A stretch of DNA of 64,000 nucleotides from Leptodontidium sp. MPI-SDFR-AT-0119 (lineage: Eukaryota > Ascomycota > Leotiomycetes > Helotiales > Leptodontidiaceae). The translations under genes were made by a program, and so were the position numbers. Of the stretch, positions 1-12,202 are shown in pieces. The notes below the pieces were generated by a model, which was not told where the DNA came from, searched no databases, and was given only the letters and a program-made list of their open reading frames with translations. The stretch spans positions 1-64,000 of the forward strand of contig JAHLEZ010000047.1 of NCBI GenBank assembly GCA_020726505.1, in the 5' to 3' direction. How positions within the stretch are numbered: the stretch's first letter is position 1; each line of letters opens with the position of its first letter.

Positions 1-2740
1 CACTCGGCTCTCTCTTGAGCTGGATGGCTAGCTACTGGTTGTGAGCGACAGGGCTCTATGTGATTTTTGTACGATATGCAAGACCCAGCGAGGTCACTAC
101 CGCGAGGGAGAGAAAGACACACCATGTCAACGATTCGAAGAACAAATCGATGTACGAATACAAGAACCCCAAAATTGGCGTCGGGCAGAGATTAACAGCT
201 GCGATACACGAAGGAAATGTCAAAAATTGGTGCTGCATGGTGACAAGACTGGGGAGCTGTACCAGATACGAGGAGAAGGAAGACATCAGGGAAGAACATG
301 AAAAGAATGAAGGAAAATGACATATATTTTCACACGCTGCAAAATTACTAGCAGGGAAGGAAGGGGACAAGGTCGGGAGGAGTGAAGGAAAGCAAGGAAT
401 CTGGGCATTTGGGCCATCTCCAGTCGCTTTCTACGGCACAGGAACACGGCGTACTTTCGTCGTGGGATGGAACTCTCGGAGGATTTACTAACACTTTGCG
501 ATTCTCTACATTTGGATGCGCCCGCCACTTCAGCAAACACACACCACCGCTGCTCACCATGGACATGATTTTGAGTCTGGAAGTCGCATTATATGTGCAC
601 CAGATATATCAAATTCTTTTTCCGTACAGAGCTGGTTTCGTGTTGCGTGTTGAGGATTGGTGGCACTTCTGGGTTTGGTGATTGATTAGCAGTTGAGAAT
701 GAGATACATGGACCTTCAATTACTTGCCGCTTGCGTAATGTGACCGATAAAAACCTTCCACATACATTGCTTTCATTGCATCCCTTCAACGTGGTGCTTT
801 CCCCCCATGAACTGAACTCCCTGTCCCCGACCATCCTAGAATCAGCTTCCCAATCCTGCAATTTAGAACTCATGTGTCCCAGCAGTCATGTGTTCTTTGA
901 GAAGTTGCTCAATCTCGCGGATGAAAGGGACAGCTGACTTATGTCTTGTTCTCTTCATGCGGGCCTTTCTCTTTTCTTCTGGCACGTATTGATATATTCT
1001 CTCAGTTCCTACCACCTTTTCTATTTCTCATTGCCCTGAAACCCTTCCAAGAAAAGGAGATTACTTATGGGGGCTGTCCCACTGGGAAGCAGCTGAAGTA
1101 TCATTTCTGCCCCAATGGCGGAGATCAAGTCTGAACCCTACGACACTTAACACATATACACAAAGAGAGGGAGACGAGCAGAGCTTTTTATAAGAGTTGT
1201 ACTAGCGGAAACAGGCGCCCCAACGAGCCAGAGCTTAAGGAGGCTCAAGCTAGGTAGGTAAGGAGCTAGAGCTAGGGCAGGAAAAGAACCTCCGATGCAA
1301 CTGTGACTGGCTCTAAGACCCCTAAAGGGTGTCCTTGTTGAGCATGTCAAAAGATTTACATATAAGGGATTGCGGGTGGGAATTGCGAACGATGGAGGAA
1401 ACCAATTGCGTTGAGCTCTAAAGTGAGAGGGGAGGGCCTGGCCTTTTATAGGTGTCCTGTCTACGCTCAGAACCCCTTCAGGTTAACTTCACCTGGTGTT
1501 ATGAATCAGAGGCAGCATCATGCATTACATGGGATTGAGGGAGTATCTCAAGGCATTTTAAGCATGGCAGATCTGCCCATGATGGCTCTCCCAACGTTTC
1601 TCAAATATGCCATTCTTTCCATAGCTGCCATCGATACGTGGCCTTTATCCATGTTCAATATTACACCAAAGTTTTTCGCAACATCTGGGCTCCGTGGAAA
1701 TGTAGAGTTTTAATTTCTACGCTACTGTATTCATCGATATTCACATCCTTTGCTTCCCAATTAAAGCCTGCATATATCATTCTCAAGATTTTGAGGGATA
1801 GAATCAAGCAGCAAAGTTTAGTGTCCATTTAGAGATGAGAAACACTCAAGTGACAGAGTAAATGAGGCAGGGGAAGTACATGATGACCTCAACTTGAATC
1901 CCAAGGCAACAATACCTAGTACGTGAGAGTCAGGTTCGGTCCAGAGAGCGAAATTTCAACGTCTCTCCACTCTCCAAACAATCGGCAGATCATCGTAATT
2001 ATTGTATCATAGAAAATCGCACCGCCCCTGTGAACTAGAATCCATTATTACCCAATACAACTGTTTGAGCTGTTGCTGGCTTCCCATACTTCCAATCACC
2101 TCCAGCGGTTGTATATGGGCAGCTATCAGGTTTCAAAACAAGGGACAAGTATTAGTAAAGCATTTGAGAAGGGGTTCAAGTTATGGATGGTTGCTGTATC
2201 AAAGCTCAGGACTCATTCTCTTCGGTGGGAGGTTGCTGGACACCTTCCCAAGTAGGCTGAAGTCCCACCCGCTTAAAGCCCATTAGAAGAGACTACTATC
2301 CGTTACCAGACGCATAGGACTGAGGGTCGTGCCACTGATTTTGGGAAGTTAGCTGACTCAGATGCATATCATTTTCCGGCTAGATGGGCTGGCACAAGTA
2401 AAATAACTTGTAAAGCTTAAGTTATTTTTGATTTAGGCTACAGGGGGCTTAAAAGAAAGGATAGCTATGTAAAGTAATATAATAAGGGACTTTTAGGGAA
2501 CTTCTCTAGTACGAAGATATAAAAGTGAACACTGTATCTGTTGAAATCGGGGCATCGAGTAAACAATGCGCAGGCCGTTTAATCTTAGAACATTTAGAAC
2601 ACTGGTGAATAAAACAAACAAACAGGCAACTTCTGGGTAGGCAAATCAGTAATTTGTGATTTTATAATACGATGAGTCTAATAGAGTACATTCACTAATC
2701 GAATTCATTGTCTTGTCGCGAAGTTTGACTCTATTAGCGG
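1..2740. other. Gene-free stretch, no supported feature
   Basis: No reading frame here has a recognisable domain, a convincing splice pattern or a biased composition. The open frames are short and overlap on both strands. The last 350 bases are AT-richer and hold a small hairpin (AATAACTT and AAGTTATT around 2403-2428), which may be decayed repeat DNA. No tRNA-like or rRNA-like sequence was seen. Confidence 0.4.
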
Positions 2741-3053
2741 GCATTGATCATGGAAGCTTGCGACATTCGCTCTCCCAAGTCCATTTATCCAAGTAAGCTC
2801 TTCGCAAGCAGCCCGAGAATTTGGATTTCGACGAATCAAAAACCGTTCTCTAGAAACCTTCCACGCCACTGCTGGTATTCTCCGAGCACATGCTTTGCGC
2901 CAAATCCATCAAATCCTTCTGGACTTTCTCAACTCCCCAATTCAACTTTCAAAACCATTCAAGCCGAGACCATTCGACTCTGTGTATTTAGCATCAGCAA
3001 GTAAGCAAGCAGCAGACTTGGTATTACTTCGTGGCTGATACTGGTCTAATAGA

Positions 3054-4049
3054 ATGCCTCCGAGCAACGACATCGATCTCCAGCCAGACTTAGCCCACCT
3101 GACTCTTTCAAATCCTGCCAAGGCAAAGAGCGTCGACATCACCAAGCTTCGCATTGATGGACCCAATGCTCTTGGCGCATCCTCTCAAGCGGACCTTTTT
3201 ATGACGCGCAAGAAGCTTGTCGTCCGGCGTACTTTGGAAGAGTTGGCTGCGAGTGGTCGTTCTGACATGGATCAAGCCAACGATTCGGCATCTGCTACTC
3301 CAAAAAACAACTTCATTCTCTTTCACTTCTCCAGTAGAGGGAAAGGTGGCATCCTCTACTGTAGGCAAATTCCCAAACCTTACCAACTCCGCCCTTTATG
3401 TTGGTCCCGACTACGGCCGTCGAGATATTCTTGCTGCCAGTCCAAACCCCCCTCCTCACTGCAAAGATAAGGAAGCCGAGGACAAGTGCCCTGTCTGCCT
3501 CCTCCACGATTTCAAATCTCCGATGCTCGACTCAAGGAAGCCAAGATCAAAGTTGCCGACGCCGAAGCTCTCGTCATACCGAAGGCTGCTAAGATTGGTG
3601 ACGAATTGTAGCAGAAGAAGATCGAGTGGGAAGGCGAGCGCAACCTCATGAAGAAGCAGACGCAAGACAAGAAAAATGAATGGGATTCCGAGCAACGCTT
3701 GTTGTTAAAGGAGATACAGGACAAGGCAGATGAGTGGGATGTCCAGCGCAGAGAATTGTTCAAGCGAATCAACGCCCAGCGCAAGGCAGAGGCCAATATG
3801 GAGAGAATCAATGATTCAGACGAGAAGACCAAGAGCCAATGAGGAAGTCTTTATGTCACTCAAGATACATACAGAGAGATGAAGAAGGGTCTTGAGTCTC
3901 GGGTCGATGAACTGGAGAAGGAATTGAGCGAGTTCAAGGCCGACAAGAAGACTCAGATCGAGGCGCTGGAGAAGGACCTTTCTCAGCTCCGCGGTAACAC
4001 TTCCTCTGCTAGCAACTACAAGCTAGAGAACCAGTCCTACCGAAGATGA
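3054..4049 (+). pseudogene. Decayed coiled-coil protein gene
   Basis: Reading starts at ATG 3054 (protein begins MPPSNDIDLQPDLAHL). The frame must shift near 3300 and again near 3520, and it then meets stops at about 3607 and 3840 before the final TGA at 4047-4049. Across the breaks the translation stays rich in Lys, Glu, Gln and Arg with heptad-like spacing, for example EMKKGLESRVDELEKELSEF near 3880-3940, as in a long coiled coil. A plausible intron (GTAAGC near 3001 to TAATAG just before the ATG) would join an upstream 5' exon. Composition and layout resemble the coiled-coil genes at 22-60 kb, but there is no terminal membrane segment. I infer a dead or truncated relative. Function unknown. 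Confidence 0.55.
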
Positions 4050-4798
4050 AGCCTTCGAGTCTTCTGTATCAAATGCTTGTGGGCTTTATCTCTCAGTCTT
4101 ACCTACCATACCTTGGGCTTGGGCCATTGCGGATATAGTCTTCGGACTGCGACTCGGAAATTGGCCTCACCCACTTGTCTTTCTCACAAGGTTTCTGTGA
4201 CAGACTGTTTGGATGAATGGATGACTATGTGTAAACCCCCCAGACCGACGGTTGGGGCATGGATAAGACCTACTAGATGGTGGGGTGACTGGAACGATTT
4301 GATCTCCACATGCTTCTCATTTTCTTGCTCTTTATTTTCTTTGTTTCTCTTTTCATCGATGTCCCGGATATGGAAAAAGACTTTGCTGACTGCATTATGC
4401 CGTCAGTCAATTTGATTGTGGTGGCTAGGGCTTGCCGGATACAAACTGGGTTGGGTAATGCATGCTAGGATTAAGTAGCAGTGAGAAAACTAAACAGTCA
4501 ATGAAACCAGTACTGCGCCAGGTGGCATCTCCGTGACTCGAACTTTGAAAAAGCTCTTCAAATGTCTGTGGAGAACTGCTAACGTGAAGGTTGAGCTCTG
4601 ACACAGCCATAATGTTTTGTTCGCTTATATAAATGTGGATCTGTCGGATCCCAGATACCACCGCCAGGAGATTGCTGCAGAGGTTCATCTACCCCTCCAT
4701 CAGACCCAATTGGGGCAAAATTGAGGCCAGAGCTAGTCCGGGGTAATAACCCTTTGCTGCGGTGTCCTAATTGCCATATATGGGGGAGTTTGGAGGTG

Positions 4799-4819
4799 AT
4801 GTGGGCGGCATGTGGGACA
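4799..4819 (+). promoter_or_regulatory. Paired TGTGGG motif upstream of the decarboxylase
   Basis: ATGTGGGCGG (4799-4808) is followed at once by ATGTGGGACA (4810-4819). The second half is identical to the half-site at 12193 and 17880. It lies about 600 bp from the decarboxylase ATG because a MITE has inserted between them. Candidate operator for the cluster regulator; inference only. Confidence 0.4.
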
Positions 4820-4859
4820 AGCGCCAGAATCGCGGGGTACTTATGAGCAATCAGTGTAA

Positions 4860-5321
4860 CGAACCTGAAAGCACGGGTCCGTGCTCCACAGGGCATTTTC
4901 AAGCACATTCATGACAGCTAGGTACTAAAGCAGAATTTAATTAGGAGTAAATCACCCATGGCGCTGCATAAGTACAGTCACCCAATACTCTTGCTTCAAA
5001 ATTGGCTAATTAATCCAATCCTGAGGCATAGCCTCCTATTCTTCAACCACTGCGTAGCCAAGGATTTTGCGAATCGAACTCTCAGAAAGAGGCTCACCTG
5101 TAGCAGGGTTCTTGTATCGCAATTAGAGGACGCAAATCGGGTCTTTTCCGTACTAGTGCAATTAGAGCATAGTCTCCTTATGTTTCGTAGTAATTCAAAA
5201 GCCTTTCGTATGGTGCCAATCGTCGAGGCGGGGTGTTGTAGCCATATTGGTGATTTGGAGGTTCAGGGCTGAAAATTCGGCAAAATGCCCTGTGGAGCAC
5301 GGACCCGTGCTTTCAGGTTCG
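4860..5321. mobile_element. 462-bp MITE, 40-bp perfect TIRs, TAA duplication
   Basis: The first 40 bases (beginning CGAACCTGAAAGCACGGGTC) recur as an exact reverse complement at 5282-5321. The copy is flanked by TAA at 4857-4859 and 5322-5324. A 3-bp TAA duplication with long TIRs is typical of PIF/Harbinger-type non-autonomous elements, so the class is an inference from known families. Each TIR contains a near-palindrome around GCACGGGTCCGTGC. There is no coding capacity. It ends 94 bp before the decarboxylase start codon. The perfect TIR match suggests a recent insertion. Confidence 0.85.
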
Positions 5322-5418
5322 TAAGGCCCAGACTCAGCACTTGCTTAGATACAAGTCAAAACGAATTATCTATCGCCTCAATTTTAGATAAAGAGAATTG
5401 AAAGCATCTACACACACA

Positions 5419-6474
5419 ATGACTGAAGAGAAAATTGACATCCATGCACATTTCATACCGCCCTTTTATCGGGAAGCATGTCTAAAGACAGGCCATGGAA
5501 GGCCTGATGGGATGCCTACCATTCCTGTGAGAATGCTCCACTAGTAAGATATAGAAAGAAACAAACTAACAATGTATTAGGAGTGGAGTGAAGAAGCACA
5601 TCTTGAGCTCATGAGAAAGACCTCAATCAGCAAAGCCATCTTGAGCATTAGCTCACCCGGTGTACATCTCAGTTCTGAGGACACCGAGTTCAACAAACAG
5701 CTGACAATGGAATGCAATGATTTTGCAAGTGATCTTGTCCACCGTAGTCCCATGAACTTTGGTTTCTGGGCATCATTGCCTCTCCCGGATGTCGAGGGTA
5801 GTCTATCAGAGATTGCCAGAGTTTTCGACGGGATGAACGCCGTGGGATTCACAATGGAGACGAACCATCACGGAGTTTACCTTGGTGATCCATCTTTAGA
5901 TGCTGTCTTTAATGAGCTGAACCGCATCAAAGCCAAGGTGTTCATCCATCCCACGACACCCTGTTTCCAGCGCATCAACGAGTCCGAACACCGACATACC
6001 GCAGTGACCTGCCTACCGCAATACCCAAACCCCATGATGGAGTTTATGTTCGACACAACACGTGCTCTTATCAATCTCTTCGCATCCGGAACTATTGCCC
6101 GCTGTCCAGACATTACCTTCGTAGTGCCTCACGCTGGAGGTGCTTTGCCGCCCGTTCTTCAACGATTCTGCTCTTTCTCCATAATGATCATGAAGTCTGA
6201 AATAGATTTGAGTTTGCAAGCTGTGAAAGAGACTTTGAGGAGGCAGTTCTACTTTGATCTTGTGGGGTTTCCGTTCCCTGATCAGGTTCATGGGCTGTTG
6301 AGGATTGTGGGGCCGGAGAGATTGTTGTATGGGAGTGATTACCCTTTCACTCCGCCGCAGGTTGTTGTGGGATTGGTGAAGCTGATGAGTGTCGGGTTGA
6401 AGAAAACATTTGAGGATGGTGATGTGAGAGAGGGGATTTATTTTCTAAATGCAAAAAGATTACTTGGGGAGTAA
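5419..6474 (+). CDS. Amidohydrolase-2 family decarboxylase (6-MSA / resorcylate decarboxylase-like)
   Basis: Two exons, 5419-5526 and 5581-6474, give 333 aa; the 54-nt intron is GTGAGA...ATTAG. The protein belongs to the ACMSD / gamma-resorcylate decarboxylase group (PF04909), metal-dependent enzymes that remove CO2 from hydroxylated aromatic acids. Metal-ligand motifs are in place: HxH at residues 9 and 11 (DIHAH), His159 (FIHPTTP), His220 (PHAGG) and Asp289 (GSDYP). The stretch GVYLGDPSLDAVFNELN recalls PatG/YanB-type 6-methylsalicylate decarboxylases, but the substrate is not proven. It is the first gene of the catabolic cluster, and its promoter carries the MITE at 4860-5321. The product is probably cytosolic, with no signal peptide. 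No disruption seen. Confidence 0.85.
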
Positions 6475-6674
6475 TTTGAATTGCGAGGAAATTTCAATCG
6501 CTTTACTAGCGAAATAGAGACGCTTTTTTATCTCCCCAATTACTCAAAGTTGACGTGAATACTTGAATTGTAACAGAAGTGCGGGGGTTTGCTTCAATGT
6601 TGGCACAGATACAACATGTATTTAGGTCATCAAAAGTTTGAGAACGAAGGTTATTTGATCACAATACAGAGCTT

Positions 6675-8841
6675 TTATTCAAGCCCAACTGTGTCCCGAA
6701 TCCCACCGCAGATCGAATGCAACTGCTCAGCAGTCTCACATGCCGCGTATACAAACCGATCAGGACGTACAATGGCGAATGTCATGCCGTACAAATCCTT
6801 CTCGATACGATGCATGTCATAGAGCTGTGGTGCCGGCCGACCTTTGCACAAAACCTGATCTGCTGCGAACTCCTCGCCTGTCGCAAGCCGGTAGACATCA
6901 TCCCCTACATCCATCCCCAAACCTCTGATCTCGGGATCTTGGACGATGAATGTTGCTTCGTCTTCTATTAGAAACCCTCTTGCGAGCTCATCAATACCAA
7001 CGAGTGCCTTTCTGAGTGCAGGCAGATCTGCAAGGTGTTTGAGGAGGATAAGAATTTGGAACATCCCCCGTTTGTTTGGACCAAATATCACATCATCCGT
7101 AAACCGAATCCCTGAACCCTTGACACACATTGAAACAGGCGCGCAGTAGACTTGAGGCAGACTCCTCCCGCCATGGAACTCTCCCAAGAACGGCAAGCCT
7201 TCCTGAGCTTTGTAGCGTATCATACCACCCCTGCTCGGCCCAGCCTCTAGTTTGCGATTCATATACGGAATCATCTGCATGATGCGGATCATGAGCTTTG
7301 TAAACACAAACGCCCAGGTGTTTCCTTGAGTGCATAATTTTCCGTTCTCGATTGTCTTGGCGAGGGATACTTTGAGTTGCTGCTGGCGTTCTCGATACCA
7401 TCCTGACAGCAATTGTTCGTGGTTCTTGGTATTTTCTCGGATTGCTACAGCAAGTCGCCATGCTAGTCCGGAGGAATCGCGGAAGCCGGAGGAGATACCT
7501 TGACCGCCAACTGAAGGAGTCAGATTACTGCCTCGATAAGGAGAAGTCTAACTTACATGGTGGAAAGACGTGTGCAGAATCCCCGGCAAGAATAACCCTC
7601 CCTACGGCCCATTTGTTACAGCTCCGTGCAGAGAAGCCAAAAGGCCGTGACCGAAGAACTTCGATACAGTCATGCGGAAAAGAAATCGGATGATCAGAAC
7701 TATTTCCAATTGTCAGGAACTTCGTCAGAAAGCAAAATGCTGGATGGGAGTGCAACACATACTCGTATTTCGAACCACCATGTGTCAGATATGGCAAAAG
7801 AATCTTTGTGGTTTCCTTCTCAGTGGCCATCAACATCGCGTCTTCGCCCTCCTGGACCACAAACTCAAATCTCCACAGACGCTCAACCCCGTTGTAAAAT
7901 CGCCCACATACGGCGGGTCGTTTGTCATTGCAGATGAACCGGAAGTTCACGGGGAAGTAAAGATCATACACATCTTCAGGTGTGTAACCTAGCTTCCAAA
8001 AGGGTAGGTGTGGGTGAGTTTCGGGAGTGGGTGGGGTGATTCTCAGGTTCAGTGCCACCCAAGTTTCGTTGTATCCAAAGCTTAGCATATGTCAGCCCTC
8101 CATTGAACTGGCTAGAGTTACTGCACAGCCTGCTTACCTCGATGCCTGTTCCATAATGACGCCTTTGGGTTCCAGATACATTTTTCTCGTATAGCCTCGC
8201 TTGCCATCACAACCCACGAGGAACTTCGAACGAATCTTCTTTCGAGTTCCATTCGAATCTTCGTACTCACAGTAGACCCATTCATCGTCTTCGTCAATAT
8301 GGGTGACAATACAAGAGGATCTCAACTCCGAACTGGAGTGTCGAGATGCGGCGCAACGGAGATTTTCCTCGAGCACTGGTTGACGATGTGCAATTACGCC
8401 TATGTGACCAGTTCCACCTAGCGTCTTATTGCAGCATTGACTTAGCTCGGTAATTTTGAAGGGATGGGATGGGAACTCGTACAGTGTTCACTTTGATCTT
8501 CAGAAACGGTTTCTGATGCAAATCGTTTCGACTGGTAATAAAATGTAACATCCCGATTGCTGAACGAATACCGTCAATATATGCTTGGAAAGGACTTTCA
8601 AGGGTCACGTACGGCTTCCAATCTCTGTGTAGATCTTGTTATAGAGTCCCAGTTCTTGAAGTAGTCTGAGGCCATCTTCATCCAGAGTGATCCCCCGTGG
8701 GTCGTTCGTGATGTCCGGCTCTTTCTCTAAGACGATGTTTTGGATCCCGAATCTGCCCAGTAATGCAGTGAGGAGAGCTCCAGTCGGGCCACAACCAACG
8801 ATGAGAACATCAGTCGTCTCAAAACTGTCGTTAGAAGTCAT
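6675..8841 (-). CDS. FAD-dependent aromatic hydroxylase (MhpA / PheA-like)
   Basis: Five exons (8841-8613, 8559-8483, 8424-8138, 8080-7557, 7510-6675) give 650 aa with all splice phases consistent. It is a class A flavoprotein monooxygenase (PF01494), which uses NAD(P)H and O2 to add OH to a phenolic ring. Seen: the GxGxxG FAD motif at residues 16-21 (VGCGPTG), the CDG motif at Asp175 (VGCDGKRG) and the GD motif at Asp365 (AGDSAHVFPP) followed by GGQG. The ATG at 8841 is the first in frame. For exon 3 only the acceptor after AATAAG keeps the frame (TLGGTGHIG); the nearby GCTAG does not. It is divergent from the FAH hydrolase gene, sharing a 565-bp promoter. The likely role is to turn a monophenol into the catechol used by the dioxygenase. 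The exact substrate cannot be told. Confidence 0.88.
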
Positions 8842-9140
8842 GACGACCGAAATGGAAGATGAAGAATATGTCGACAACGAAAGTCGGTGATCTTTGAAGC
8901 ATATATTGACGTCTCATATCTTAACAAGAAAAATTGGCCACCTTGTCTGAAAGTGCGATTTCTTGACTTTGGCTAGCCCACTGCAATCGTGCCGTTCGAA
9001 TTGCCTGTCCCTCGTGGAGTGTCTTTCGACCATGTGTGATTGTGGGGAGAACTAACGCTAACGTAACTTTAGAACATGAAGCCGAGTAGGAAATGAGGAT
9101 ACGCGGGGTAATTGATACCCCGCAATATGTTCACGGGGCA

Positions 9141-9160
9141 AAATGTGGACATGTGGGCAA
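9141..9160 (+). promoter_or_regulatory. Candidate cluster operator between hydroxylase and hydrolase genes
   Basis: AAATGTGGACATGTGGGCAA lies in the divergent promoter 8842-9406. Its first 11 bases are identical to those at 12182 and 17867. The two TGTGG half-sites overlap by one base here. Candidate binding site for the C2H2 regulator encoded at 15062; inferred from repetition, not from a known matrix. Confidence 0.5.
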
Positions 9161-9406
9161 TTGGGAAACTCGGACTGAGCTTGCCCCCGTCCCGCCTGAA
9201 TGAAGACTCGGTAAGTTACGAGCTTGCGTGATGCGGACTTCGACACAGTTTCGGGAGCTCGCTCTATGTGGCCGGAATTTTAATAGAATTCTGGGAAAGG
9301 GGGCAAAACCGCATCACTATTTTAACGCTGGACAAATTTTTGAACACTCATTGGTTTTTTGTTATTCGAAACTCCCTACGAGCCCCGATATCCAAACATC
9401 TTCAAC

Positions 9407-10333
9407 ATGCCATCTTGGACACATCTTGTTCGTTTCATTGCTGAAGAAGATGGAGAATCATATTATGCAAGTTGCGACTCGAAGCTGTTGAAAGTCGGCG
9501 AGAAAGTCGAGGGTTTCAAGACCATCGCAGCGCTAGAAAGGAGCGATGCATCTGATAGCAACACCTTCGCAATCAAAGAAGTGGGTAAACCGGGATACTT
9601 GCAGCTTTCGAACTGACATCGCGCAAAGTTGGTTTCTCCAGTAGCTCCTGGTCTCCCAGTCGTCTGCATAGGACTGAACTACGCCAACCACGCAAAGGAA
9701 GCAAGTGTATGTCTTTCTCTCCAAACAAACTTTAGGTTCTCAACTGACAGATAATTTACAAAGTTGGAAATCCCAAAGAACCCACCGATGTGGTACAAAC
9801 CCGCTGAGTCACTCGCAGCATCGGGCATCATCCCAGTGCCCAAGGCTGCACAAAACCACTTCTTCGACTTCGAAGGCGAGTTCACTATCGTCACATCCAA
9901 GGCTGCGAAGGATGTCTCAGTGGAAGATGCTCCGAACTACATTCTTGGGTACACGATCGGGAATGACCTTACTGCTCGCCTGTTCCAGATTGGACAGTAC
10001 ACATATGCCAAATCATTCGACAAGTTCGCCCCCATCGGTCCAGCTATTGTCAATGCTCAAGGATTTGGAGCTGTGGCAGAAAGAAAATTGAAGACGACGA
10101 TCAATGGAAGAGTTGTGCAGGAGAGTCCGGTTGACTTGATCTGGGGACCGGCTGAGCTGGTGAGCTTCCTGAGCCAGGGGAGGACGTTGCCTGCTGGAAC
10201 TGCCATTATGACTGGGACTCCAGCTGGTGTTGGTTGGTTCCAGAAGCCCCAGTATAGTTTGAAGGATGGGGATGTGGTGGATATTTCGATTGATGGATTG
10301 GGAACTTTGAGTAATACGATGAAGTTTGAGTAG
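9407..10333 (+). CDS. Fumarylacetoacetate hydrolase family protein
   Basis: Three exons (9407-9580, 9629-9706, 9764-10333) give 273 aa. Intron 1 is 48 nt with donor GTGGGT, branch-like CTGAC and acceptor AAAG; it removes a TGA that would otherwise stop the frame at 9614. FAH family (PF01557): GLNYANHAKE near residues 71-80, metal-ligand acids Glu121 and Glu123 (FEGEF), Asp152 (GNDLTAR), DKFAPIGP and GTPAGVG. Members hydrolyse C-C bonds or decarboxylate and isomerise oxo-acids left after aromatic ring cleavage. In this cluster the partner is a VOC extradiol dioxygenase, so a meta-cleavage product is the natural substrate. The gene is convergent with the dioxygenase gene and divergent from the hydroxylase gene. 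Confidence 0.88.
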
Positions 10334-10787
10334 ATGCTGGTACCGTAAACTAGACTCTAGAAATGGAAGGATTGATTTCGCATATTGTGGTATCACAAAC
10401 TGGAGAGAACACAATCATTTTTTTTGTTGGGAAAAATCCGAAGAAAACCAAAACGAAAGAATGAATCTTGAAGGTCAAATGGTTGACTTGAGGCCGTACA
10501 CTTGAAACTTGACTAACGGTTCATTCTTTTTCAAGCGAGGGTAACATTGGTGTAAATGTGGCTAGATAGAAGCTTCAACTCGGTCCCTTCAAAGATCTCT
10601 GGCAGTCCTTGATTTTTACTTCAGCAAGCAACAAGTACTGACGGTTTTCAGGTCTGAAAAGCTATGGACGACGTAGTTTATTGTGGAACAAGACGAAGTT
10701 TTTTTATTTTTAAGATGAGATACGTTCGCGTGTAATATCGCAAGACATGATAGATACGTAAAGTAAAAGAGACCATCAAAGGCGGCT

Positions 10788-11843
10788 CTACTGAGTAAAA
10801 GTAGCAGGCAACGGCGGTCCCCAAATCGAGAGAGTATCTGGACCTGCCGCTAACCGTTGAGTTTCAGTCTTCTCATTAACCACATCACCATCAGCATAAT
10901 GCTCAATCTTAAACCCACTCGTATCCTTCCAGTAGTCAAAAATTTGACTACCCAGAATATGCCTGCCAACACCCCAAACCGATGTGTATCCCTTGTCTGC
11001 CAGCCATTGATGGCCAAGTAGCTGGGTGTCGAAATCGGCCACCTCGAATGAGCAGTGGTGCATTTTTGATTCCTGCCCTGGGGCCGCTCTCTGGAAGAAG
11101 AGTGTGTGGTGGTCACTGTATTCGGAGCCGAGATCGATGTGGAGGAAGGTGAGGACGTCTAGGTCTGGCATGGTTGGCTCGTATAGAATATCTGTGGGGG
11201 TGATGTTGAAGTTGTCGAGGTAGAATGCTACATCTTCGTCGAATTTACTGGAGATGTAGCCATAGTGGCCGAGTTTATGTACCATCGCCGGTCCGTCTTG
11301 GAAACGTTGGAACTCTCCTAAGTTCGGTCAGTACGGAACATGAAGTGGTGGTGAGGAATTGGCTGTACCTCTCCTCTCCTTGGTAAAGGGAGAATTGTAT
11401 GGACCCAAATTCACCACTTGAGCAGAAGGTTCCTTGGCAGGAGGAACTCGAGTCTTTTGTCCCCACACGAGGTGGATCTTTGTCCCTCCAGGGGAGGAAA
11501 GAGAAACCATCTCGCCACCACCAGGTAGATGTGAGATATCCTGTCGAACAGCACCATCAAACTTCATTGCTTTATCCAGATCCTCCTTTGATTTGACAAC
11601 GTACGCTCCGCCTTCGAATTCTTTCTCCCCGTTCGTGCTAGGTAAGACGACATAACAGTAGGGGTCGACCCCGTAGCCTCGAAGGTAGATGGCATCGTCG
11701 ACCCGCGCTTCTTCAACAAACCCAAAGTCGGAAGCGAAGACAAGAAACTTCTCTGGGTCGGGGTGTCGAAGACGGACATGTGAGATTCGTGAAAGTTGGA
11801 TCTTCTCGGGAGAATTGGGCGTTGGCTTGATGCGGGTTGCCAT
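10788..11843 (-). CDS. Type I (VOC) extradiol catechol dioxygenase, two-domain
   Basis: Two exons (11843-11369 and 11317-10788; 51-nt intron GTACAG...CTTAG) give 334 aa. The first VOC domain (about residues 15-120) is the usual non-catalytic repeat. The second (about 170-310) carries the 2-His-1-carboxylate set: His176 (KLGHYGY), His246 (MHHCSFEV) and Glu297 (FKIEHYAD). Such enzymes (PF00903 fold, catechol 2,3-dioxygenase type) open a catechol next to the diol using Fe(II). The ATG at 11843 follows GTCACC. A TATA-like TATATA lies about 90 bp upstream. It is divergent from the P450 gene over a 922-bp shared promoter. Fungal catechol catabolism is usually ortho-cleaving, so this gene gives the cluster its character. 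Substrate unknown. Confidence 0.88.
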
Positions 11844-12181
11844 GGTGACGGTCTTTGGCGAGGAAAATGATAACAAAGATAATGAAGGGACGAAAGATGT
11901 CTAGAGGACAATCTAAAGAACACTTCAACACATGGAGATATATAGGCTACTTTGCCGCACGGCTTCGGGATTGTTTTAACAAACGTTATGCTCCTTAGTC
12001 CACTCCATTCTCCGCGAATCCAAAATTTCCCGCCAGCATCCGTCCTCGCCCCCTACCTTAGGACCGAATGGTCATGAGATGGGAATCATCCCCTGCGCTG
12101 GATTCTGAAAACCACTGATATCATACCATCAAGATTATGCATTTTGCAACCTTTCCAGTGAATTTCCAAACTGGCATACCA

Positions 12182-12202
12182 AAATGTGGACAATGTGGGA
12201 CA
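12182..12202 (+). promoter_or_regulatory. Candidate cluster operator between dioxygenase and P450 genes
   Basis: AAATGTGGACA (12182-12192) runs directly into ATGTGGGACA (12193-12202). A further single half-site, ATGTGGACT, lies at 12226-12234. The site is in the middle of the divergent promoter 11844-12765. Same words as at 9141 and 17867. Confidence 0.5.

Noticed and set aside
8380..8482. Apparent one-base frameshift in the flavoprotein gene
   Set aside because: Using the acceptor after AATAAG at 8425 instead of GCTAG restores the frame and gives the expected GGTGH motif.
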